From Chamaecyparis obtusa (lineage: Eukaryota; Streptophyta; Pinopsida; Cupressales; Cupressaceae): a stretch of DNA of 64,000 bases. Under the pieces are notes generated by a model. That model was not told where the DNA came from, did no database searches, and was given only the letters and a program-made list of their open reading frames with translations. Every line of letters begins with the position of its first letter. The stretch's first letter is position 1. The stretch lies in the NCBI GenBank assembly GCA_027943335.1, contig BSBK01005139.1, forward strand, positions 434,001-498,000, read 5' to 3'. Below are positions 1 to 13,494 of the stretch, one piece after another. The position numbers and the translations under genes were made by a program.

Positions 1-1640
1 GATGTCTTGCTGGGGCAGCCATACATGTATCAGAGGCATGGGGTGTATGATTCCAGGCCACGTAGTGTTACAATCAAGCTTGGTGGGAAGAGGTATTGAA
101 TACCAGAGGTATGTCCAACACAAACTGCTTCTTTAATTAGTGCTAAACAATGTAAATGCTTGATTTCTTGAACTGGAGCTTTTGTTCTACTCATGATTCA
201 CCCTGAATAAACAAAGTCAGATATTCTTAATACACATGCTAAGGTAACAGAAAATCAACAAAATCAGATGGATAAAATTTTGAAAGAATATCATAGTGTG
301 TTTAAACCACCAGTGGGAGTACCAACACACTGTCAAGTGAAGCACTCTATTGATTTAATCCCAGGCACAAGGCTACCACATGAGCTAATATATAGGAGGT
401 CAATTTTGGAAAATGATGAGATTAAGAGACAAATTCAGGAGTTGATTCAGAAAGGACACATTCGTCCAAGTGCTTCACCTTGTGGAAGTCCAATTGTCCT
501 TGCTAAAAAGAAAGATGGGACATGGAGGCTTTGTATTGATTATAGAGCATTAAACAAAATCTCTATTAAAAATAGATATCCAATCCCTCGAATTGATGAT
601 TTGCTGGACCAACTTAGGGGGGCTAATTTCTTTACAAAAATTGACTTGAAGTCTAGATACCACCAAGTACCAATTGATCTAGCAGATGTGTGGAAGACTT
701 CATTTAAATCTAAGGAAGGTTTGTTTGAATGGTTGGTCATGCTTTTTGGCCTAACAAATGCCCCAGCCACATTTATGAGATTGATGAATGATGTGCTTAG
801 ACTATTCATTGATTCTTTTGTGGTTGTTTATTTGGATGACATACTCATCTTTAGCAGAACTTGGTCTAAGCATTTGCAGCATGTTGAACAAGTTCTTTCA
901 ACTCTGCAAAAACACAAACTTTATGCCAACATTGAGATGTTTTCTTTTGGTATGCAGAGTATTCAATACTTAGGGTATATCATTGTTACTGAGGGTGTTC
1001 ATGTTGATTTAGCAAAGATTCAAATAATCCAAGATTGGCCATCCCCTAAAAATTTCACAGAGCTTCGCAGCTTCTTGGGCTTAGCCAACTTCTATCGCAA
1101 ATTTGTGTTTGGTTTCTCACACATATCATGGCCTCTTAATCAATCACTAAGGGGTGGAGCACAAGAAAAATTTCAGTGGACAGAGGCTAAGCAACAAGCA
1201 TTTGAGGAGTTAAAGAAAAGACTATGTTCAGCACCAGTATTGGTCCTTCCAAATCTACACCAAGCATTTGAGATAGAAACAGATGCATCTGATTATGCTC
1301 TTGGTGCAGTACTCATGCAACATGGGCATCCTGTTACCTATCACAATAAAACTTTTTATGATACAGTACGTAGGTACCCCACCTATGATAAGGAGTTGTA
1401 TGCCATTGTTCAGGCCTACAAACAATGGAAACACTATATACTAGGAAAGGAAATTGTTATACATACAGACCATAAACCACTTCAATTCTTACAAACATAA
1501 GGGAAGCTATAGAATGATAGACATCAACGGTGGTTAGCCTATCTACAAAAATTTCACCTCAACATTCGTCATAAAAAAGGAAGCAGTAACAAGGTGGCAG
1601 ATTGTTTGAGTAGGCCTCTAATTGTAGGTTTGACAATAGT
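1..1640 (+). pseudogene. Ty3/gypsy pol: protease end, RT, RNase H (degenerate)
   Basis: This is the 5' half of a gypsy polyprotein entering from the left edge. One frame runs from base 1: the protease C-terminal motif DVLLGQP, then an RT/RNase H stretch open from the ATG at 268 to the stop at 1498. RT motifs include FTKIDLKSRYHQ, the catalytic YLDD (in VVYLDDILIFS) and FLGLANFYRKF. RNase H begins with EIETDASDYALGAVL and includes HTDHKPLQF. It is decayed: in-frame stops at 97, 169 and 208 in the protease-RT linker, and TAA at 1498 plus a nearby TAG just inside the RNase H end. The same frame then resumes (RHQRWLAYLQ to VADCLSRP). Gag and the 5' LTR lie outside the window. Family assignment is secure; activity is not possible as written. 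Confidence 0.93.
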
Positions 1641-1724
1641 TGTGGTCATCAATCATCAACTTGGGAAAAACTATATGGTACTAACCTTGATTTTTCTAAC
1701 ATCTATGGTAATTTGGTAGAAAGA

Positions 1725-2515
1725 AAGTCTATCCCTGATTTTCACTTGCAGGATTGTTTGCTTTGCCATGATGGTCACATATGTGTACCCACTGAGGAAT
1801 AGAAGAAAATGATATGGGAAGCTCACTACAGTAGTGTTGCGGGACATTTTGGTATTGGTAAGACTACTGCTATCCTTCAAAAGTATTTCTATTGGCCAAA
1901 AATGAAGCAGGATATCATTTCACATATACAAGCTTGTCCAGCCTGTGCAATTGCAAAGCTAGCAAACCATAAGTTGGGTCTATACTTACCATTACCTATT
2001 CCTAATAAGCCGTGGAAATTTGTTTCAATGGATTTTATGTCTGGACTTCCAACTACTAGGCATGGGCATGATTGTGTATATGTTGTGGTAGATAGGTTTT
2101 CTAAAATGGCTATCATGGTGGCATGTAAAAAGATGATTTTTGTAGAAGATACTGCCAAGCTATTTTTTGAACATGTTTGGGTTCATTTTGGTTTGCCAAA
2201 AACCATTATTTCTGATAGGGATAGCAGGTTCATCAACAAATTTTGGTCTGCACTATGGGCTAAAATGGACATCAAGTTGACAAAGTCCACAGCATTCCAT
2301 CCCCAAATAGATGGGCAGACAGAAGTGGTGAATCGAATGATTATTCATATTTTATGGATGTATCATTCCAAACATCCTAGCACATGGGATGAAATCTTAC
2401 CCTATGTGCAACACAGCTACAACCATGCACTCCATAGTACTACAAGGCACAGTCCATTTGAGGTTTCTCTTGGGTACCAACCATTGGCACCTATGGATGT
2501 AGCAATACCATCTCT
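1725..2515 (+). pseudogene. Ty3/gypsy integrase, N-terminal and core (interrupted)
   Basis: This is the continuation of the same gypsy pol in another frame, so a frameshift separates it from RNase H. It has the HHCC zinc-binding module (GHFG...CPACAIAK) and a DDE core: the first Asp in VSMDFMSGLP, the second in IISDRDSRF, and the Glu in GQTEVVNRM. An in-frame TAG lies just before the ATG at 1809. The reading frame stops being gypsy-like at 2515, exactly where a CACTA terminus begins. The missing C-terminal part is found in frame at 32385, about 30 kb away. Confidence 0.92.
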
Positions 2516-2528
2516 CACTAGTAAATTT
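2513..2528 (+). repeat. CACTA left terminal inverted repeat plus TCT target duplication
   Basis: TCT target-site copy (2513-2515) followed by the 13-bp terminus CACTAGTAAATTT (2516-2528). It differs from the right terminus only at position 9 (A versus C). Confidence 0.88.
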
Positions 2529-2549
2529 TTCCCTAAATTTTGGTGAGAA

Positions 2550-2915
2550 AAGGTTGAATTATCTACAATAATTGGTCGAATAGGCAACTAAAACTGTCGT
2601 CGATCTTTTTTCATTGAATTGTCTACGTGGTGATTAATCATCAAAATTTTGACTAGACTAGTGGTTGAATTATCCACTGCAACAATCCCTTGGAAGTGGA
2701 AGAATAAAACCACCACCTCAGCTGGGTCAATTAGTGTGAAGGTCGAAATTGAGACGTTCACTAGGAAATTTTAGTGTCAAACTATCCACGGTGGTTCATG
2801 GAAAAGACCATCGAATGCATAGCATTCTGGTCGAAAATGAAGTCAAACTATCCATGGTTGTTCATGGAAAAGACTGTCGTAAGCATAGCATTCTGGTAAA
2901 AAATAATAGCATTTA
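2550..2915. repeat. CACTA subterminal repeat region (left)
   Basis: About five diverged copies of a motif like TTGAATTATCCACGGTGG occur near 2553, 2615, 2664, 2782 and 2845. The last two sit in a longer duplicated block ending TTCATGGAAAAGAC and then GCATAGCATTCTGG. Arrays of short subterminal repeats are the usual TNPA-type binding region of CACTA elements. That role is inferred here; the repetition itself is visible. Confidence 0.6.
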
Positions 2916-5310
2916 AAGGTCGAAATTGAGACCAATCCAAAATGTTGTTTACAAAAAAATTGTGGTGCACCATTTCAATATATTCCTAGTTTTAGTTGAA
3001 TATATTGGTTGTCTATAATTAGCATTGCAGTGTCAAATGAAGCATGAATTCATAATATGTGTGGGATTTATGGTAACTAAAATATAGCATAAATTACAAT
3101 CCAATGAGATGAGATCAAGAGATAAAAATATTAGGGCTTCTTCTATTATAAATATTCAAGTTAAATCCTCAGAAGAAATGACAAAGTGTTGAAATCGGGA
3201 AAGATAACACATCCAACTCTCTGGGTATGACACACCCCAACAAACTTGGACTACTGCAAATCCCAATTGAATTCACTAGAAGAGACACCTATCAGTCATG
3301 GTATTTAAGATGGTCACGATGCAAGAGGAACTAACCAATCAAAAAAGAAATTTTACTCAAGTAGATTGGTAAAGGATATGCATAGATCATAAGGAAAGAA
3401 GCATCATATAAAATATTCATCACATGTTGTGGCGAAGTGCAAGACATATCTGCATGAGGACCAACATTGTGAAATAAAGTGGATAAACAACTAGAATCCT
3501 TACTTACAAACTAGAATATGCACATAAGTCCTTAAGGTGCCTCCATGAACTGAAAATAGTAAGTTAGAAATAGGAGGAAACACGGATCCCATAAGTAGAG
3601 ACAACCAAGGTCCTATTTCAATTGTGATCAACTAAGTCATAGAACTATAGGATGCGACATAAGATAGGATAGTAGAGTGAGACCAACAAAGTCAATTCCA
3701 CTAACAACACCTCTTCGCTATCTCGAGACAATACAAAACGTTCATGGGCTAATGTTAAAAGCCAATGAAGTACTACACTCTCAGACCAAACATTAAATCC
3801 TTCAGATTCATCAAAGAATTCTAATGAGTAATATCATAGACCTAATTAAAGGAAAATAAACAAAAACCACTGCTTAAGCTATAACTTGAAAGCACTCTAA
3901 TACTCCAAATTACTCAAAAGCAAACCATCATGTTAACTATACAACTAGTATTTTCTGCCTATTTTGTAATCAATGCATCCATAACATGAGTAACTTAAAC
4001 CTCATCATTCTTGTCAACCAACCTTGGCTGCCAAAAAGTTACCACTGGCAACACTAACTCCAACATCATGCCAATGATCATTGTCACCATGATGACAAAG
4101 ACTTGGTATTGGTGGCCCAGGAGAAAGTTTGGCTTATATAGAAAACCGGATTATCCCAGCTGCCTCCATAGCTGCTTCCAATGATTCAGTGTCTGTAATC
4201 CAATATTGCCCAACATATTTGGCCCTGTTTCCTACAAAATTAAATATTTATGTTAACCTAAAATGTTCCAAGACATTGTGGGCAATTCCCAGTGTTAGCT
4301 TTAGTTTGTCAGAAATGTTGTTAAAATCTCAATGATGAATCACTGCTTTCCTCATCTTATATTATCCTACAAAGTTCTAACATCTAGATGACAACCATGG
4401 CAACATATATGCAAGACCTCATAGAATAATAAATATTTGTCATTAGGTTTATAAGTGTGACCTCATAGAATTCATTATCACTTAGCATTTAGCAACATAT
4501 TAGGTCATACTTCTAGTTGACATCTTTAAGACAAATGACAATTAGGATCAAACAGCTAAAAAATATATAATAGTATTACTACTGAATATTTTTGACACAA
4601 GGACAGCTAAAATATATCATCACAATTGCGAAAAAATGGATATGAACAACTTCCCATGTACAATGTGAGACCTTTTTATTTGGAGGCCAACAAGAAATAT
4701 GTAATTACCAAGCCATTCTTGAAATAATGGAAATAGATTTCATGTTCACATAGATCCCAGATCATATCTCAAAAGCCCCTCCTATTAATAAATACCCCAC
4801 AATATGCTTTGAAGTATACAAAAGACAATATATATCAAAATGTCTAAATGCACATAAAACAATTGAATGGAAACTTAATAAATAACTAGAAAATGCCAGC
4901 TGAAGCATGCAGAAATACCCTAGTTCACTTCCAAAATTATACATCATATAAATAGTTGTTCCTAGTTTCCTATCTAAATGCAAGAGAGCTCTTAAGCTTT
5001 ACTCTTGCTGATCCTCGTTTTAGGATTCACCTTATAAATTGATTGCCTTCTTTGCTATTTGAACTCTATAATTGTTGAATCTTTGTTTCCTAGGTTACAA
5101 AGAAAGATCTATCAGCCCTTGCTTATGTAGGCTCACTGTTCCATTTATAAGGAAGTTGGCTTTCTCATTTCCTTATATAAGTGTGTCAAGGTAAGTCTCT
5201 TTAAATTTTTGCAAATTTGGGAAGTTGTCATGCCCAAAAGTTGAGCAAAACACAACTACAAAATTTTTCTACAACCTACTGTTAAACTATAAGAACACAT
5301 ACATACGCAA
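2916..5310. other. Non-coding interior of the CACTA element
   Basis: No recognisable protein in any frame. The short open frames near 4129 and 4762 lack family similarity. It is AT-rich unique-looking sequence, probably accumulated transposon filler. Confidence 0.5.
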
Positions 5311-5314
5311 TTGA

Positions 5315-5770
5315 GTTTGCTAAAGTCAAAAACAATTTGGCACAAGCATTCTAACAACATGCAAAAATGATGGAGAAGGAAAATGGCTTACCAATTTGGT
5401 CAAGTGTTTAAAAACATCATCGGGGTCCAAAACAGATGAAGGTTGACCAAGTTTGACCAAGTTTGACCTAAAGTCAAACTTCACAATATTACTCCCAAAC
5501 AAACCTTAAGGGTTCCCTAAGTCACTAGCTTCGATCAGCTCGCAAAATGAGGTAGTTGACTAAAGTCAACTAGAGTTGACCAAAAAGTCAACCATGCATC
5601 GTTAAAGATGAAACAAGGTTAAAATGATACTAAAATCAACATGGAAGGTCTAGGCATGCAAACCGAGAAGAATTACCTAGGTTTGACTAATAGTTGACCC
5701 AAAGTCAACCGTATGTGATTTTGGTCAACGAGTCACTATAAATATAAAACTCTATACTTGACGATATGAA
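5315..5770. repeat. Cluster of TTGAC/GTCAA motifs
   Basis: About 15 occurrences of TTGAC or its complement GTCAA fall in roughly 440 bp, many as facing pairs such as GTTGACTAAAGTCAAC. The density is far above the surrounding sequence. TTGAC is the W-box core for WRKY factors, but here it may only be a degenerate minisatellite or part of a decayed LTR. Confidence 0.45.
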
Positions 5771-8700
5771 AGCTTCATTACGATTTTAACGATATAATTA
5801 TGTTCACTTTATGATTATAATATTAATTTAATAATGTACAATATAGTTTCCAATTTAATTAAGTTCAATAAATTAGCCTCTAGCTAATTTTATCTAAAAC
5901 TATTTAAATCAATTAAGTTTCACAAATTAATCCAATAAATTAATTTAATAATCTAAAACCCAATACTAAATAATTATGTTACCCTAATGTAACCCATTTA
6001 ATCTATAAGATATGACCTTAACTAAAAGAAACAATTCTTTTATATCTATTTATATAAATTATAACTTACTTTACAAATATAAAAAAAAATATCCAAAAGA
6101 AATATATAATTTGTCTCTAGATGTTTTAAGACTAATAGTCAACAAATTCTATTTATGTTAATTTAAATAACAATTAACTAACATTCTAGAAGTTTCTAAA
6201 TCAAAGTAAATATGACAAATAATTTCTAAATTTTATTTAAAACATAAAAGATGAATTAAGTAATCAAGCCTGGAATCTTCTAGATAAATTCCTTGAGTAA
6301 GACAACTACTTAATTAACTAAAATCTATATAGTTTTGAATTCCATTATTTATTATAAACATTAACTTTTTATTTCATAAGATATTCTCTTCTAGAATTTC
6401 CTAGAAGAGTAATATCTTCCATATTTATCCTAAGATATTATTTGATTTTTAAATAACTTTTAAAGTGAAATTAGAAACTATAAACAATGTTGTGATAAAG
6501 TTCTAGATTTTTCTATCCACAAAGTCCACATAAGGCACTTTAATATCTACCTAATATCTATAAATCAAATATATTTCTAAAACTTCAAGATAAACTTCCT
6601 AAGATATTAATCCCATCTATAAATCAAAATATATTTATTTTTGAAATCCATCTCTTATAATATTCATTTAATTTTAAAAACTCAATCCTATAAATTCCCC
6701 ACTTATATGAGAGATAAAATTGGGTTAAAAACCCATAGGATTTCATAGTTTAAATTATTTTTCGGTAGAACTTATGGTGAATCCTGTTTATATTTATTTA
6801 ATGCTATTATAAAATCATTTTTTTAACTTTCAGCCTCTGTTAAACCCACATAGATCTCAGATTTTAATTATATTTAATTTAATATATCGCTAACCGTCTT
6901 CAAATTTTATTAAGACGGAGAAGGGCCGAGCAAGGGCAAGCACAATGGCAAAATTCTATTCTAGGATTCGAACTCACTACCACCCTCTCGCTAGTTTTCG
7001 TTCACACCGCCACACCACAAGGAGTGATGTGATATTTCTGTGCTCGCACAATCTGTTATTCACTGCGCAAGCGGCCATGGAGGAGGGCTTGGCCTATCAA
7101 TTTCCGTCAAGCTTTGCACAGTGACCCTTTTATTTTTTTAAACAACGATAGTATTAAAAAATAATTTTAATTAAAATAAATTTGCAAATATACTTATATA
7201 AATAATCATGCATGACTATTTATATAAATATATAAATTTATAAATAGTCTACCATATTAAGTAATTTTCATATTTATTTATTTTTTATTATAAATTTAAC
7301 TTTTAAGTTAAAGAAATGGATTTAATTAACTAATTAATTTTTACATAAAGAAAATAATTTATGTAAATTCTAATTCTTATTAGACATGTTTGTTTTCTTC
7401 ATCTGAGTAAACTTAAATGTTTATTAATTTAACAAACATTGTAATCTAAGTTTATTGATTTATTATTTCTAACATGAAAATCTCTAAAGGGTTAAATATA
7501 TTTACAAAGGATATTAAAATTCCATCTATGAATCTTTGCAATTCCTTGAGTAAAACATTCCCTAAATCGTACCCCAATTTATATTAAACTATGATCTTTA
7601 ATGAATAAAAATTACTCTATATAAAACATTAAGAATATTAATCTTAAAAGTTTATGAGATTAAATTTAACTAACCACCAAGTTTAAAACTTAATTTAATA
7701 ATTTATTAAATGAATAATCAAATATCATTTAAGAGATATTACCCCTTAATTCATTATGTAGGATTTAACTACTTTGCAAATAAAGTTTAAGAGGGTAAAC
7801 TATTGATTTTAATCTTTGAAAATTTTATATTAAGCCAGAGCCTTACTAATAGAACTTACTATTAAGAGAACATGTTTATACTTCATTTCCAAACTTTATT
7901 CATATATCAAATTGCAAATTTTACAACTTGGAAATACAAATTTTATCCTATCTCAACATAGGTAGAATACACCATAAATACAACCTGAAACTACATAGTA
8001 TTCTTTCACAACATAATAAGTATTTACTACTTGAATGAAATATAATATCTCCTCTCTCATCATAAATAAATTACAACAATAATACAATTTTCATAAATCA
8101 AAGATTTCAAGGAATTAAACTTTCTCCTGATAGGAACTATCAAGATAAATCAATGAAACCACTTGTAGATACAAATTCTCCTAGACATGCTTGATCTTCC
8201 AAAACTTCATAGAGCCTATAAATAAAACCTTGTAGGTTGACTATGGAGGCTCACCTCCCAACCTAGGCCTTTAAGGCCACCCTCAAGCTAGGGGTTACAA
8301 ACACTAACAGGTACAAACATACTCCTAAACAAATAAATATGGAGACATACACACAAACATACTCTCAACCAAGGTTGTGCACATAAGTCTGCTAAAGACT
8401 ATATAACATGGGGTGAAAGTGGACCAAGAACCCAAAGTAGACAGTCAAGGTAATAGTAAGGAAACTATGTGCCACACATGGACACAAAATTCCTTTTCAA
8501 AATTCTCTTTATTCCATCCCTTGCCCTTAGGCAAACTTGACCACATGGAGCCCATAACATCCATGCTTATACTTCCCACACATGGAGAAGCTCTTCTTTA
8601 AAAGGGCTGCCCAATATTCTTTCCCCCTCAAGGTTACCCAATCCTCCCAAGGATGAGTGCACCTTGAAAACTCCCTTAACATCACAATATAACTCAACAC

Positions 8701-11700
8701 TAAAATAAACACAATATTTTGCTTCACAAAATAAGATACAACACTTGCAAACCTCCATGGAAACCCATGGAGTTGAAAATAAATTACATAGAACTCCATT
8801 AAACTACCTTAAGATTTCACATATATGAAACATGAATATGCTACTATTTCTAGAGTATATCCAACCTTAAGTCCAAAGCTGAAGAGGAACTATGAAGCTT
8901 TCTCCTCCTTAAGCCTTTCCTTCCTTCTCCAATTCTAATGGTCTCTAAGAGTAGAGAGTGGGTGAACAACCTACTTTCCTCTTACCATCTCCTTAAGAAG
9001 GCTTTAGCCAGGAAATATCTAATTTCTACATTAATGAGGAATCCTCTAAACACTTCCCCTTCCTTCCTAAGTCAAGGTCCTAATAAATGACCTTAATGGC
9101 TCACATGGGATGGGTTGAATATGTTACCCAAAATTCTCCAACTCTTCAATTTTCGTCACTTTGAAGAGGAGATATTTTAGGGGTGTCATAAATGAGTCCC
9201 AAGGCTCTTAATGGGTTGAAAATGACTCCTAACCCCTAAGGTACCAAGTAGGGTGGTCAAAACTAACCCTAACTACCTTCTAGAAGCCTATTTGGTCTTC
9301 TTAAACTCCACTTGAATTTTACATTCGAATTTCAACTCTCTTGACCCAATCTAATCTTCCTAATTCTAGGGTTTGCATAGGTACTACACTAGGTAACCCT
9401 TGGGTCATGAATAGGTCTCCTTAATTACATTTACTAGTCATGCCAACACATTAAGACATAGGTGTCAAGTGACACATAAATTACATTAGGCATGAACCAT
9501 TTAACTTTTAACAAAATAATTTAAATACAATCATACAACATACACTTACAAATAAAATACATAACAACGAGGTCTATGTCTCTTCATAGACATGACCTTA
9601 GCTTCACATAGGATATACATAGGTTAGTGTTTGAAACCCCGAATATAATACCATGGTCAGCTACCTGCACAGTCATTGCACACATCAGTAGGTCCAATAA
9701 AATTCACATATAAATTTAATAGAATACATAATGTAACACACACACCACCTACTTATGCATTCATTTACACATTGGTAAAATAATATCTACATTTTGATAT
9801 ATCCTAACTTGTATGTCTCACACAATGCATCATAAATTAAACTATAAAAATTAACTGCATAATTATCCATAGGTTATCTCCTAAAAAGATTCATAACAAC
9901 ATAATGTACTAAACATGGTATGAGATCTTATAGATCCTCAAAATAACATATGTATCCAAGTATCTTAAGAGTCACAAATAGTATCGACTGAAAACATAAA
10001 TAGTAAACAACAATGCTAAGTTATGCAAGTTTGGGGTAGACCCTACAGAAGTGTCCCATTCCTCTATCCAATTGCTTCAACTGTCACTGCGTAGAGCCTG
10101 AATTGGAATTTTTTAAACACCTTTAGTTGTTGTCCTTTGGGCTTTTCTATTGCACCCTAAATATCCACCTTGACTCCTAATAGAAGAGCATGCACTACTA
10201 AATTATCGCAATGGTTAAACACATGTCAAAGCAAGATGAAAGACAGTGTCATAATTTAGAAGCAACCCTACTCCACCTTTAGATCAGCGTTGAATCTATA
10301 AAAAACAAGCAGGATCTATTGACATGGACGGTTATAACATCTATGCATTGGATAGGACTTGACAAAGGGGGTTGAGGATGTGGTGCAGGAGCACCAAGGT
10401 CACAAGTAGGAGGCAGGATGAGCCATAGGGACACTGATGGATCCCGGGGAGGAGTGGAAGAAAAATGGCCTTCAAAGGTCATCAAGACATTTAATAAGGC
10501 CTATCATGGTCTTGAAATGGTATTTTGATCACATGTTGATCATATTGTAATCAAAGCTTTAATGTAAGCCTTAATGGAATTATGAAGTCTCAAAAGTACC
10601 TAGGGGTCACTAGGAATGGACTAAGGGTTGATCCTAGGTTAGGTGTTAATGGAATTGACCTATAAGGGTCTTAATAGTTGTAATAAGGCCAATAGAGCCT
10701 CTAGATGATGCTAAAAGCACTAAAAGTGCAAGATTTTGTAAATTGCCTCTAATGGCAAAAATGGCCTAAAATGGGCTTAATGGGGTTAGTTGGGTTAGTA
10801 AAGGTTATAGGATGATAAAGGTTATCATTAAAACCTTTAGAAGTCTTTAGTTTTGGCATTATATGTTTAGGTTAGTTGACAACTTTGTTGTCAACTTGAC
10901 AACAAATCTCTAAGTATTTCATGTTGTGAACAGTCAGTTTTGACTGTTGCAGACAGTTACAAATAGTTAAGAGGTTGTTGTCAGGTTTGAGGGAGAAGAT
11001 GGAGTCTATTTAGAGGTTATTCCACGTGATTAGAGTGGAGAGATCATACTGAATATGAAAAGGCATGAAGTGAAAGGTTTTTGGAATGAATAAAATTTAA
11101 TTCTCTGCAAATTAGTAACTCACTGTCCCGTGGACAATCAAGACACCAGTGTGTTGTTCTGAGTGTGATCTCTACTTTGTGTGGATGTAAAACATTTATT
11201 TGTTTGGGATTTTACTTTTTATTATTTCCATTACATTGTTTTTCCCTGAGAACACCAAGAAACTATCTAGTGTAGTGACAAAGACTGGCTCCTTAAGGGT
11301 ACAGTCAATGATTTGTTTTGAAGACCTTAACTATGTAAGGGCACTCCCATCCTTGTGATCTCTATGACTTGGATGGGAGATGTCTAATTATATTATATGT
11401 ACATTATGGAAGTTTGATGCAGGGTGGAGCACAAAGTGAAAGAACAGTGAGTGACTGGTGAACACACAGTGAAGGTGCACTTGGAAAGCACCAAATGGTG
11501 GACAGGAGTGATCTGATGGCTGGAGTAAGAATGTGATGGTGGAATATGTCTAGGGGGATGTATTGGAGAGTGTTTGAACCATATTTTTACTTGTGTGTTG
11601 CTGGGAAGGGCATTTTCCACAAAGCCCTAGATTTATGACCCTAGGAACAAGGGTTTAATGGTTTGGGAGTTGGGTGAGTTGTGTGACCAAGAAAAGTAGA

Positions 11701-13130
11701 AAATTGGTGGTTTGGAAACCTAATATAAGACTGTTTAAGGTCATAGAGTCTTGGAGAGTAGTGGAGTATAGGGTTGCTTTGATAAAGGGGGCTAATTAGG
11801 CCTAGGAAAGAGAGCAAGCAGCAGTAGAAAGGTTCGCTAGTCAAGGAATGAAGTCTTGAGGTTGACATGGGTTTTGTAACTCCCAAAAGGGTACTTGGAA
11901 AGATAATTACTTTACCAAGTTGTTTGGAAACATATACTCAGACATTTATATATGATAACAATAGCTTATTCTTTTCTATTAAATTGGTCTGAGTGTGTTG
12001 TCCTTCAAGCACAAGTACTTGGCCTTAGGTCAATAGCATCAAAGCACCTCATTATTGTCTATCAAATCCTAGTGGTATTGGAGTTTCTCATCTAAATCCT
12101 TCTTCAAATTTTGCATGTCTACTCACACAAGGTCCACATGGAGAAAGTAAGCTCTAGAAGTTCATGAACCTTGATCTTACTTATCTCCATAATCTCAATA
12201 GAAGATGGCAGGCAAATTGATAGCAAAGATGCAGCAACAAAGGGATGATTTGGAGAAACATTATGAATGGATATGGGCTATAATCATGAATCCAGATTAG
12301 AATGTCACATAATATCATATAAACAACAAAAACACCATAAACTTGTAATCATAGCATCATGATCATACCATCGTATCATCATATGCTTCAATTTCAACAT
12401 CAAAATAATAAAATGTCAAATGATAAATCATAACATCAAGTTCAAGTAAAGGAAATAGAGCCTGTATAACCATATTTGTTTGTCATACCCTTTTTGCAAG
12501 GAACTCAAAAATTATTCAAATTAAACAACTATGAACTGTAAGAGACTAAGAAAGAAGGAAAAGGTGTTACCTCACTAGGATGATAGTAATAATGAGACAA
12601 AGAACCATGAAGAATAAATCCAAGGAGACCAGATCTGAACATCCGGGTTCATTCAAATTCAAAAATTGGTTTGCCTTCATAGCACTGTCAAGTCAATAGC
12701 ATGAGCATTATTTTGTGTCTAGAGTGTCATCAATGTTTTTAAATGTAGAATGAAATGGTTGTAAGTATGCATTTCTACCACATGCAAATGATTTTGAGAT
12801 ACAAACCTGTGCAATCCAATCTCCCAAGGAATAGATAGCACCACTTATCACCATCTTTGCCAAAACAGGATTTGTCATAAAGCGATGTTAGAATAGTTAC
12901 TAAAATGGTCATAAATTATGTTCTGACTTAAGAAAAAAACTACACAATATTAAAACATGACATTGTGCTTTAAAAACTAAAAAGGTACCTATAACGAAGA
13001 ACTTCATTTCGACTTGCTAATTGGTTGTCACTATTAACTCTAAGCTTATCTTTAAAGTTTGAGCTTCACTTGGTTTCGAGAATAGTTTAATATTCTCTAC
13101 TAAACAAGGCCAACCACGTGAAGGTGGAAG
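5771..13130. other. Non-coding CACTA interior, very AT-rich then mixed
   Basis: 5771-8200 is extremely AT-rich apart from a GC-richer island near 6900-7120. 8200-13130 has more balanced composition and resembles old LTR or filler DNA. I recognise no domain. Short open frames near 8527, 10279, 11393 and 11641 read as Pro/His/Ser-rich or hydrophobic chance translations. A small perfect palindrome (GTTGACAAC TTT GTTGTCAAC) sits at 10874-10894. Confidence 0.45.
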
Positions 13131-13140
13131 CTCATTTGCG

Positions 13141-13430
13141 CACCCCCCCCCCCCCTAACATCACTCTAAATTCCCCATTAACATTTAATAACATTCATTC
13201 ATTCATTCATTCATCCATTTTTGAAATATAACATTCAATCATTATAATCACATGATAACATTCATTAACACACAACATTCATGAATAATTCATTAACACA
13301 AAATTCATTAACACGCAACATTCATGAATAATTCATTAACACACAACATTCATTAACACGCAACATTCATGAATAATTCATTAACACACAACATTCATGA
13401 AGAATTCATTAACACATCATTCATCAACAT
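13141..13430. repeat. Poly-C run, ATTC microsatellite and ~29-bp minisatellite
   Basis: A run of about 14 C at 13143-13156 is followed by (ATTC)n near 13193-13212. Several imperfect copies of a unit built from ACATTCATGAATAATTC and ATTAACACACA follow to 13430. The array sits just downstream (3') of the second transposase gene of the CACTA element. Confidence 0.8.
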
Positions 13431-13494
13431 TACTAGTACAAAATTACATCCATTAAGACAACATTCTTTCATTAGCAAAAAATGTTAATTACAA

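Noticed and set aside
11393..11886. Pro/His/Ser-rich minus-strand frames
   Set aside because: No domain and no conserved start context; they look like chance frames in intergenic DNA.
13260..13430. Possible CRISPR-like array
   Set aside because: The repeated ATTCATGAATAATTC units are tandem and irregular with no unique spacers, and this is plant nuclear DNA.
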